Shown here piece after piece: positions 54,890 to 64,000 of a stretch of 64,000 nucleotides of DNA. Positions within the stretch are counted from its first letter, which is position 1; the number at the start of each line of letters is the position of its first letter. The stretch is from Symbiotaphrina buchneri (lineage: Eukaryota; Ascomycota; Symbiotaphrinales; Symbiotaphrinaceae): NCBI GenBank assembly GCA_001599915.1, contig BCIG01000008.1:248001-312000 (forward strand). Reading direction: 5' to 3'. The translations under genes and the position numbers were made by a program. The notes under the pieces were generated by a model. It saw only the letters and a list, made by a program, of their open reading frames with translations, was not told where the DNA came from and did no database searches.

Positions 54890-57650
54890 GTAGTAACATG
54901 ACTTTTACAGTCTTATAACCGGTATCCCTGACCTGTACCCTATTAAAAATAAATATATTTAGGATCATAACAATGTTGTACAATGTTATACAATGATAAA
55001 AGATTACAATAGAATAAGTACTATATCTATTATAGTTATTATATGTTTTTTATATGATTTCAACAGTTAACATCTTATATAAACTATAAAACCTGTTTAG
55101 ATTACTATATATATGAATATTAAATATCTAAAACATAGTTTTATTAACTTTATAACATATATATTCTTTTTTATCATTTTCTTTATTGTTTTCCCAGATT
55201 AATTCTTTTTTTTAATATAACCTATCTGTTTCCAGGTTTTTTTAAAGTTTTTTATAGTTTTTTTAAATACCTGTAAAGGCTTTTACAGCTATTATAAGCT
55301 AATATTTAATATAGAATATCCTTTATTATATTATACAATCTAGATCTTAATAGATTATTATTATTTACATCTTTAAATATATAATATAACTTATTTGTAT
55401 ATAATATTATATAATATTACCTTGTTTATATTTATATAATCCTAATCTATAATAATAGAATCTATCTTGTTTTATTTAAGATAAAAATATAATAAATATT
55501 AATGTTAATAAGGTTATATTACCTAAAAGTCTTTTAAAAAACAATGTTTAAGATTATAATAATAATCTAAAAAACAAAAGATAACTAAAATAATAATATA
55601 TAAAATTAAAAAACATTATATAATTAAAAAATTAAAATATAAAAGAAAATAATATATAATTAAAATAACTATATATAAAATTGAAAAACAGTATATAATT
55701 AGAATACTAAATATTAAAAACCAAGATATAATTAGATTTTTAATATATATACCTTTATAAACTTATTTTTAATTATTAAAATATTTAATTATATAATCTT
55801 AAACCTATATTATATTAGTATAAACATTATTAAATATTATATTAAATTAATAAACATGTATTAAACTTATTTAAAAATAGTTTAATATTTATTATATATT
55901 ATAATAATAGTATAACAATTGTAAATCCTTTTTTTAAACCTTTTAAGTTATTATTAAAGTTATTTTAAGGTAAAACTATATATATAAAACAATTTTTACA
56001 ATTAATTAAATAATATAATAATGTTTTTACTTTTACATCCTGTTTATATATTTTTAATAGATATTTACATAAGTTTACAGATATTTAGATCTTTTAAATT
56101 TAAGATAAATTATATTATCTATAAAGTTTGTTTTATACTATTTTTAAACAACTTTTATTATTTATATAGTTATATTTTTATAATTTAAACTATATAAATA
56201 AAATATATCTTTATAATAGTTATTAATTTTATGGTTTAAAGATATCTTTTAATATAAAACTTTTACAAGAGTTATTATAGATGTTATATAACTATAATAA
56301 TTAGTTTATTTAATTGTATTAAACAATTTAAAAGATTATTAATATTGTATATAATAATAATAAAGATATATAGATATAAATAAATCTATATATAAAATTG
56401 GTTATCTAATTAAAATTAAACATATAATGTTATAATCTTCTAATTAGTAGTAAAGTTATATTGTTTATTTTTAATAATGTTTAAAAACTAAGATATTAAG
56501 ATAATATATTAATTAAATGTTTATAAGATAAAATATAGTTATCTTTTACCTATGTTAATTATATATATTAGGATTATATATTACTTTATTATATATTATT
56601 CTTTTTAAAAAGAACTTTAGGTTAAAATTATAATTAACAACTTTATAATCTTAAATATAAACATTAATAAACATGTTTTACTATGTATTATTGGTTTTAA
56701 TACCTTTTATATAATTATTTAAATTAGTTTTCTTTTATTTTATATAAAATTAGACTTTTTTAACAGTTTATATATAATATTTATGTTATTATTAATCAAA
56801 ATCAGCTTGATTAAATCTGTTTTAATTAAAGTAATATTTGTTTAAATCTAATTAATAGCATTATAGATATATTTAAGATTAATAATATTTAATAAAAAGA
56901 TATAAACTAGTATATAATTCTTTTTATATTCTATTAAACAGGTAATTATTTTATATAATAGTTATATTAAGATTCTATAATTATTATATATAAGTTTAAA
57001 AAGTCTTTATTATTTATTATATTTACTATAAATCTAAATTAATTTAAAATACAAAGTATATACTATCTAAGATAGTTTATTTATAAATAAAATAATATAA
57101 TAATATATGTATTTAATTTAAAATAAAAAACATTAAGTTAAGATTTCTATAAGGTTTTTAAAATATATTTTATTACTATATAAACTATTAAATACTAAAA
57201 ATAAAGTTTTCTACATATATATTACCTTTTATTTCTTTTTACAGATAATAACTTCTTTAATTAATAATATATAAATAATATTATACTTATAAAACTTTTA
57301 AACATATAATTAAATCTTTTTAAAAAGCTATAAACTATTATATAAGTTAGTTAATCTATAGATTATATAGTATATATAATCTTTAGTATCTATATATAAT
57401 TACATATTTAAACAAATCTGAAAACTATTGTTTAAAATGATATTCTAAACTCTTTTAACTAAAAACAATCATTTAAGATTAAAAAAGGTATGTATCAGGT
57501 ATGTAAAGCTTTATATTATTTTATGTTACTTAGTATTACTTAGTATTACTCTATGTTATTTAGTATTAAAGCTTTATCTTACTTTATATTGCTCTATGTT
57601 ACTTTATATTGCTTTATATCATTCTGTGTTAGTCTATGTCAAGGATTTAC
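54890..57650. repeat. AT-rich block, probable RIP-degraded repeat relic
   Basis: About 2.8 kb made almost only of A and T, with runs of tens of bases lacking G or C, sharply different from both flanks. There is no coding frame. Repeat-induced point mutation in ascomycetes converts C to T in duplicated DNA, and old repeats end as such AT islands. The right end (about 57480-57640) has a degenerate tandem series of TTACTTTATATTGCTCTATG-like units. The original element cannot be identified; it is old and thoroughly broken. A small AT-rich heterochromatin patch of another origin is the alternative. Confidence 0.75.
57480..57645 (+). repeat. Degenerate tandem repeat at the right edge of the AT block
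   Basis: Repeated, imperfect units such as TTACTTAGTATTACT and TTTATATTGCTCTATGTTAC, about 12-20 bp each. G and C persist here in the same positions of successive units (GCT, CTATG), unlike the interior of the AT block. Confidence 0.65.
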
Positions 57651-58056
57651 TTACTAGGGTATGTATTATTGCCGGATAGTAGAGCTTAGGCCTGCAGCTT
57701 TATAATAGACGTTCAACATAGTGAAATCTATGTTTCCAACGTTTTTCACATCTCTTCAGGGTTGTATGTTTGCTTGCACATGGTTTACATATTTGATCTG
57801 TGAAGTGATATTTTTGCTGATTAATCCCCAAACTATCTCTGTAGAGATATGGACGCGCCAAAGGCGCGGTCTCCCCTAGTGTAGAACATAAGGTAAGGTC
57901 TCTTTCTTTTTGAATTCGACACTTCTTGGCTTGACAGCAGCCTCTATGCCATTTCGCACAGGGATATAATAATAACGCCCGTACCAACCATGCCTGACCC
58001 CAAGCGTCAATGAAACAAACCATTAGCATATCCTAGCTAGCAAGAAACGCAGCTTC
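57651..58056. other. Intergenic between the AT-rich block and SNX41
   Basis: About 400 bp of ordinary composition. It contains a perfect hairpin-forming inverted repeat CGCGCC-AAA-GGCGCG at 57854-57868. A minus-strand open frame (57700-58029) has several Cys and His residues but no domain I can name; it may be a remnant related to the adjacent decayed repeat. Confidence 0.5.
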
Positions 58057-60257
58057 CTACCGCACTTCAATTTTGCCCACCTCTGATTTCGCTTCTTCCC
58101 AGTAATCCAGATTTTTCCTTGCCCAGTCAATATGGCACTTAGCATACGCAACCTGAAATATAGCCATCAGTCTCGTCACAACCATGGTCGATAAGTGCAA
58201 CACTGCAGCTTACCATATAACGTCGCAGATCGTCCTCTTTCTCACTTTGGAAACGTCGAAGATCCTTCAACACTCCTGCACTAGCATCTTTTACATCTTT
58301 CCCTGAGACTTCCAGCGCTTGTTGAAGCTGGGAGCCCGTCAGCACAGGAACCACATTCAATGAGACGATGTCATACTTGTGAGAGGCTCTCGCGGGTTTT
58401 ACCTATCTGATCTCGCCTTGTCTTCTCGGGATCGACATCGACAATGCCGTGCACAGCATGGCTGATCCTACCAAATATTTTGTTGGTCACAAAGTTTCCG
58501 CTCCCCGTTTTCTTGTGCGCTGCTGAGGAAGATCCAGCGTCGCCATGGAGAGATCCCTGCACAGCAGACGGTGGCGAGGACGGGACGTCGCCGTGAGTCG
58601 GGGGAAAATCGGAATCTATAGAGGCGGTGTCATCACCCCCTTCAGGACTAGCAAGGCTGCCCCTGTCGCTACTACTTCTCGTAGACGCATTCGATGTGGA
58701 TCGTCGTGGAGGGCTCAACTGGCCACTACTACTGAGATATGCCTCAATCCGTTTAGCTTCCGCCTCGCTCCTCTCAAGGGTCTCCAGTAGACTCTTCTTC
58801 TTGGCAAGTTCATCTTTGGTCATCTCCTCCTGCACCCGCTTCAGAACCCTGAAACGGAGGACGCCGCGCACAATGCCAGCGAACTGAGCGCTCTCACGCA
58901 TGGGTTCCGCAAAGTTCGCGCCGAGGGAAGCGGCTAGCTCCTCAATCGCAATATATGAAGAGTCAACAGCCTGCCCGACACGTTCGATCGCCGCGGCTAA
59001 CGTTGGAGATTGTTCGGAGAGTGAAAATCCGTTGTATCTGGCACCAAGTTCGGCCATATCCGTAGCGAGGGAAGAAAGGTGGGTCAATGTCCGCCTGTTG
59101 ACCTTCTCAATGCTGCCCTGGAGAAGGTTCTCAAGCTCTTTCGTTGAGGTTTCAAAATTGATGAAATAAGGGTCGAGATCCTGCTCAGTAAGAATTTGCG
59201 ACATTGGTGGAAATCTCCCAAAAACTTGCGGCCCTGGAATGGAATGAGCAGCAGAGGAGGGGTTTAGTGACAAGTTTGGTGGGTTCGCAGGAGTGCCACT
59301 AGACCCCGGAATTGTCGTTGAAGACTTGAGTTTAGCGGAAGTCGAGGGCACGGGCAAGTAGTTATGGGCCGGCGTCGGATTCGCTGGATCCAGAGGCGGG
59401 GCCTTCATGTTATTTTTTGGAATGGATGAGATGGGATGAGAGTGCAGAACTTCGATCTGTACGGACAGGTCAGTGGGTAGAAAGTCTGCAATGAATGGCA
59501 TACACATACCCAGCTGGCATTTGGGTCAAGAAACTTCCAGAATACACCATCTTCCCTAATCTCTTTCATCTTCCGACAACGGTTCAGAAAGACCCCGAGC
59601 ATCCTTTTCCTGAGATCTATTATGTTCATGTCTTCCTTCGCTCTGGTTGGCTTGACTGCGTAATCTGCCATTGTATGTTTTTCGGGAATCGGGGGAATGA
59701 CCAATGTAGGGTGCAGGTTCACCAGAGTGGCCCTCAGGGAGCTGAATTCCGAGTACCTGCGGCGAACCTCAAGATCCTACTCCGGGTCAGCGAACTTGCT
59801 ATGAGCCTAGGGTGGGCCATAGCTTACTCCAGTTCTAATGGTATAAACAATATAACTCCCTCCACTCTCGTGATTCTTCCCAGCGTCAGTGATCAAGATC
59901 GGCATATCGGGATTCTCGTAGAGCATGTGCTCAACCCGACTGGCATATCCACCCTTCTTCCTCTGAGCGGTTCCGGCTCGGGAGTCGAGCCCGCTACTCT
60001 CCTCGTCACTGGACGCTGGCGCCTGCGAGAGGAATCCTGGCGGTCCATTGTTGTCACCGGAGTTTGTGGATGCTGGCGTTGATGGTCTTTCAAAGTCTGT
60101 TTTGATGGTCAGTGCTTCCGGACAATATTGTTTGCGCCTGATAACAAGGTTAGAACTTACTGGAGTTGGGCGAGCTTGGGTCTGCCGGATCGGACATGGC
60201 GGAATCGCGATGCTCGAAAGACGAGCCGTAAGGATTATTGTCCTCGTCGTTCCACAT
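58057..60257 (-). CDS. SNX41: Sorting nexin-41 (PX-BAR)
   Basis: Endosomal sorting nexin that binds phosphatidylinositol-3-phosphate and takes part in retrieval from endosomes and, with Atg20/Snx42 relatives, in selective autophagy. Six exons (60161-60257, 59828-60096, 59510-59776, 58377-59456, 58214-58327, 58057-58152; introns of 64, 51, 53, 49 and 61 bp) give 640 residues. The start MWNDEDNNPYGSSFEHR is as in Aspergillus SNX41 proteins. The PX domain includes RVEHMLYENPDMPILITDAGK, DLEVRRRYSEFSSLRATL, the PPIPEKH lipid-binding loop, and IIDLRKRMLGVFLNRC. The linker SSIPKNNMKAPPLDPANPTP is followed by the BAR region (TEQDLDPYFINFETSTKELE, ARYNGFSLSEQSP, FVTNKIFGRISHAVHGIVDVD). The last exons encode EVSGKDVKDASAGVLKDLRR and WARKNLDYWEEAK. 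Frame closure is exact. Confidence 0.96.
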
Positions 60258-60763
60258 GGTGAGGGGCTGATTACACAGGCTGGCCTTCGATTCAATCCGT
60301 CATCAACCGTCCCTGTTTCTGCTGCATGTAAATGGGTCGTTGTAGGTATGTCGAGCTCATTGGACGCCGTCGACCTGAAGCTCTCCCATCTCTACCGTAA
60401 CTGTGCTAGTCCTAATTTGGTTACGGTAGAATGATCATAAATGTCCAGGGGCACCAGGAGACAAATCGGGACATGAATAAACAAGATCTCGCAGAGATAC
60501 GGACAAGGGGTAACACATCTCTAAAATTCGTCATGCTCTGCACTGCTCGTGGACATAGAGCGACCATTGATAATATGGACAAATTCTCTCCGCTGCTGCA
60601 TCATCAAGTACGTCTCACTGGATGCTGGGACCTCATTCTATCTGAAGAGGTAGTCTACGCAGTAAAATGACAGAGTGGCATGACTGCTTCAGATACGTCT
60701 ATATGTAATCTTACAGATATCCTACATTGACTGGTCCATGCCCGCGTATCATTAGGTAGTCTC
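60258..60763. other. Intergenic, SNX41 5' / Trm732-like 3' region
   Basis: About 500 bp between two minus-strand genes. No supported feature other than the expected promoter and 3' end. Confidence 0.5.
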
Positions 60764-63700
60764 TTATACCACCTCACCGTAGCGTTTCGTGATGGCAATC
60801 GCACGCATGACCCACAAAGGATGCATACCCCAAGCCACTGAACTGCTCACGATGCCTTCAAGCTGTCTAAGAAGCTTTTCCTTCCTGGGCTCTGGCGAGA
60901 CGCCTTTCATACACCATTGCAACAAGACATCTGCAGTAAGTATGATCCGCATACCCAGAGCATACACCTCGGCTTTGGCGGTCCAGCCTAGGGCACCACC
61001 TGGCTCTGTCCTTGCAAGTTTTATCATCTCGTAGAGTCCATCCAGCACCCAATGTTCGAGGTAAGGCATTAGATGTACATGGAGATTGATAGTTGGTGAT
61101 CCTCCCATGCAGATGGACCAGACCTCCGCTTCCCTCACTTCATCAATGAACAGATTTTGCTTCTCCTCCACGAATAGGGCGCTATCTTCTTTTCTAGCTT
61201 CCGAGAACCACTCGCTGACCGGCCCTTGAAGGTCTGCAATGAAACCTTCCAATGCATCTGTCGAAAGCGTAGTAGAAGAGCTTCTTCGCCTATGGAGGCC
61301 TGTCATCCTTCTCAAAGCAGGCACACACAGCTCTGAGCTCCAATCCTGATTGGACGTCAACAGTTCGCATACGCTCGCGCTCGCCGCCGAAGGTATGAGA
61401 GTCATCGTCGTGCCATCTTGCTTCATTTGTCCAACAAGCATAGAAGCCACATCGGCAGCCTTTTCGCGTACTTCGTCATCATCGTCGTTCAGGCAGTCGT
61501 AGAGCGCAAGGTAAGTGTCCAGGAAATGTTTTCTCTTGATCTGACACGGACCTGAGCATTGATGTTGGGACAGAAATGCGCACAATGACTGTGCTGCCCC
61601 GTAGCGGACGACGAAATCCTAGATATATTAGTCCAGTACGAGGTCGAGTTTTTGCTCGTCTCACCCTTTTCGCTTCCAAGTTCTGTTGTATAGACTTATT
61701 CCAACCTGCGAGCCAACTCCTCGCATTGACCTCTGCGTCTGCGGCAGCTGATAATTCCGAGCTCAGAGCAAGACCTTGTAAGTGTAGCCGGGCAATTTCC
61801 AACGGAGGATTCGTCCGGTTTTTTGGGACTGTGTAGTGAGCTTCATGCTCCATATGATCGAGAATTTGCACCTCTCTATGAGCTAACTCAGGGTAGAGAC
61901 AATCAAAGTCTTGTAATAACCTCGTTAGATCATTGATTGCCAAAGCTTTGACACCCGGATCCTTGGATATGTGTTGAATCCAACAGTAAGAGCGCAACAG
62001 TGACTGGAGCAACTCCTTCTGCGACGTGACAGCCAATGATCTTGCATGGACATTCAGCGTCTGCAGAACGCGAAAGGCCGCATCATCGTTATGTCGACAG
62101 AAAAAGTCAAGCCGTTGCGAAAGCGAAATATGACGTCCCAGTATGCAGTCAAATATTGCTAGGAGCCGGGCAATACCTATAAGCAGAAGAGGCGCGTTGT
62201 CTAGATGTCCAGAAAGGTTTGTCGGGATTGACGGTTCATGGCACTCCTGAAGATCCAGAAAACAGTGGCAAAGTAGAGTATCTAATTCTAGTAGGCCCGG
62301 ACGACATTCCGGATTCCCTATGCTTTTGTCAGAGCGCATGGTACGCGAGCAAGGAGCCGGTTTCAACTTACGAATATGAACGGAAAGTTCATCCATTCCA
62401 GTGGAGTCTATTAAGCAGTTCAATATGTCAAGCACAGCCGTTTTTATATGCAAGTTCGGACTCTGCTCCAATACGAGGCGACATGAGCGCACTAGGCTTG
62501 CTATAAAGTTGCCATCAAACCTCAGCTGGCTCGTGAAGGACTCATCGGATAGTCTAGGAGTCTGTCCGCTGCCAAAGCCCATTCGCCCAGAAAGGGAAAA
62601 TGTTCTTAACATGTGCAGTACGCATAGCAATCTCCCATGCGTCTCATTAGCAGACGCTGTTTCCTGATCGAGTAGATTGAGTATCTCTTCAGGATATGCG
62701 CCAATCTTCTTCAAAGAGCAATATGTCCGAGCAGCCATGTCCCTAACAAGCCATATGCTACTGGCGAGATGGGCACGCACGAGTGATTGTATCTCGAATC
62801 CACAATCTGGTGGTGAACCTGCTCGCCTTATGATCTCTAGAGCGGGAAGCACGTTCTGAGGCAGCCCAGCTCCATGGGAAGGAGTCGACGTGCGAGTTGT
62901 ACCTGTGGATCCTGCTGAAGCCTCAGTGCTCTGAAGCAATGACACCAATAACACCGGCAAGGTTCTATGTTTGTCATAAGACAACTTTGATGGGCCACGG
63001 CTGGTCACTTCTGCCGCATCGTGAGATTCATTGGTGCCAAAGAGACGGTCGATAAGAGCCCGAAGAAGCATCATCCCACAATTACGAATAGCCCATCTAT
63101 ATGATCATCAGCTGGTGTCGGTCCGGTAGTGAGAGGCATCAGAGGCAGTACATTTCTTTTGTTAAGCAACTCACCGCTATGTCCAAGGTACTAGCTAAAT
63201 GAAGTTCAGAATTGGGCCCTAACCGGGAGCTCGTAAATATTTCCTTCAGGCAGTTGAGAGCATGCACCTGAGGAAGCCGTGAATCTTCGTGGTTGAAGAA
63301 TGAAGGCACCGGTTCAAGCGCTTTCCTCTGCAGATCGGTGATAACGGCATGGAAGAACACGCTCCCTGGCTCAGCTGATAGTATCCCTATAAGCAATGAC
63401 GGTATGCCAGCAGAGCGGCGAGTGATAGTTGACGCCTTATTTTCAATGCAAAGCATCGTCTCATTGTACCAAGTATCCAGCCACTGACGTCCTCCTGAGG
63501 CCGCTAGAAGAGCAGACCGTTGGCAGGATGCTGCAAAGGTAGTAGAGACTGTCGAAAAGGCGCCGCGGTGCCGCAACTCTGATAGTTGCTGGAGGGATAA
63601 CTCCCCTATTTCCCTGAAATGGTGTGGGGAAAGCCAGAAGATACCAGCCGTTCCAGGAGAAGGCGTCTTCTCAACGATAGTTCGGAGTAATGCACTGTAA

Positions 63701-64000
63701 TAGTGAGCCTCGAGAGTCAAGCGAAAGCATCGCAGCCATACCTTGCTTCTTTCAAAGCACGCCATGAGTAACTGAGGAGGTCCTTTGTGTCAAATTCTTG
63801 TTCCTGCTCCATGTCTTCCGGGAGATGTCCTTCAGGCGAATCTGTACATAGGACAGGCTTGACCACCGCCCAAATATCTGAGCAAGACATTATGATTCGT
63901 GGTAGTAGGCGGCTCCATATTCCTTGTCCATCTGCGGACAGCTGTGTCGAGGAATAGAAATCTGGCCTGCCCAGAATATACCTAGTTCGAAAAGTCAATG
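60764..64000 (-). CDS. TRM732: Trm732/THADA homolog (DUF2428), C-terminal part; 5' end outside window
   Basis: In yeast Trm732 partners the methyltransferase Trm7 for 2'-O-methylation of position 32 in tRNA anticodon loops; THADA is the animal relative. Only the C-terminal part is present. Introns placed at 63695-63741, 63097-63151 and 61619-61664 keep the frame. The second joins CLTKE to the diagnostic DUF2428 block IWAIRNCGMMLLRALIDRLFG. An ORF tail would otherwise end soon after the GTGAGT at 63174, so that tempting donor was rejected in favour of GTACTG at 63151. Upstream is SWRALKEASALLRTIVEKTP. The rest is an alpha-helical HEAT/ARM-like array (HLASSIWLVRDMAARTYCSLK, DFVVRYGAAQSLCAFLSQHQ, DTYLALYDCLNDDDDEVREKAA), ending KRYGEVV at 60764. 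Exon structure close to 64000 is uncertain. Confidence 0.85.

Noticed and set aside
57700-58029. 109-codon minus-strand frame rich in Cys and His
   Set aside because: No recognisable zinc-finger spacing or family match by eye, and it lies beside a decayed repeat; not annotated as a gene.
63139-63174. GTGAGT donor at 63174 in the Trm732 homolog
   Set aside because: It is a good consensus donor, but splicing there breaks the frame into WAIRNCG; the GTACTG at 63151 keeps the frame and the expected CLTKEIWAIRNCG sequence.
1-64000. Secondary-metabolite cluster, bacterial-type operon, CRISPR or integrated virus
   Set aside because: The genes are ordinary intron-bearing fungal genes in mixed orientations; no backbone enzymes, repeat-spacer arrays, or capsid or polymerase genes were seen.

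Overview
This window is nuclear DNA from a filamentous ascomycete (Pezizomycotina). Introns are 43-89 bp with GTRNGT-type donors and CTRAC-like branch sites. Several protein families are typical of the group: a velvet regulator, a RING-PH-vWA Far1/Ste5-type scaffold, SNX41 and a THADA/Trm732 homolog. A short, extremely AT-rich block looks like decayed, RIP-altered repeat DNA. Protein flavour suggests Eurotiomycetes, but the sequence alone does not settle genus or class. Splice sites were placed by eye and checked for reading-frame closure; most models close exactly.

Layout. 1-1147: 3' end of an arginine/serine-rich protein gene. 1148-7918: long gene-empty stretch with dispersed AAGGTA/TACCTT motifs. 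7919-19573: velC-type velvet gene, CTP synthase, Nhp10-like HMG/INO80 subunit, RMD1/DUF155 protein, a doubtful small ORF, UTP16, and a TPR/Sel1-like protein. 19958-29096: CCT8, OMA1, an ATX2/ZIP9-type metal transporter, HAT1 and pyruvate dehydrogenase E1 alpha, tightly packed. 29097-34851: a second gene-empty stretch. 34852-44946: Far1/Ste5-like scaffold, F-box/WD40 receptor and mitochondrial phosphate carrier, with the densest TACCTT/AAGGTA cluster at about 39185-39905. 45601-54428: an unrecognised serine-rich protein and a Ubp12-type deubiquitinase. About 54890-57650: the AT-rich block. 58057-64000: SNX41 and a 5'-truncated Trm732/THADA homolog.

The genes are not an operon or a biosynthetic cluster; they are mainly single-copy housekeeping genes plus two regulators. 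Several serve mitochondria (OMA1, PDA1, phosphate carrier, possibly the TPR protein and RMD1). No recognised phage, CRISPR or secondary-metabolite system, tRNA or rRNA was found.

The strongest unusual signal is an apparent U2-type AT-AC intron in the CTP synthase gene. Both terminal Gs of an otherwise ordinary fungal intron are replaced (GTATGT to ATATGT, TAG to TAC), and only this splice restores the conserved protein. Other points are frame-neutral, stop-free introns at functional domains of velC and the F-box gene, a vWA domain without its metal-binding aspartate, and recurring intergenic palindromic motifs.
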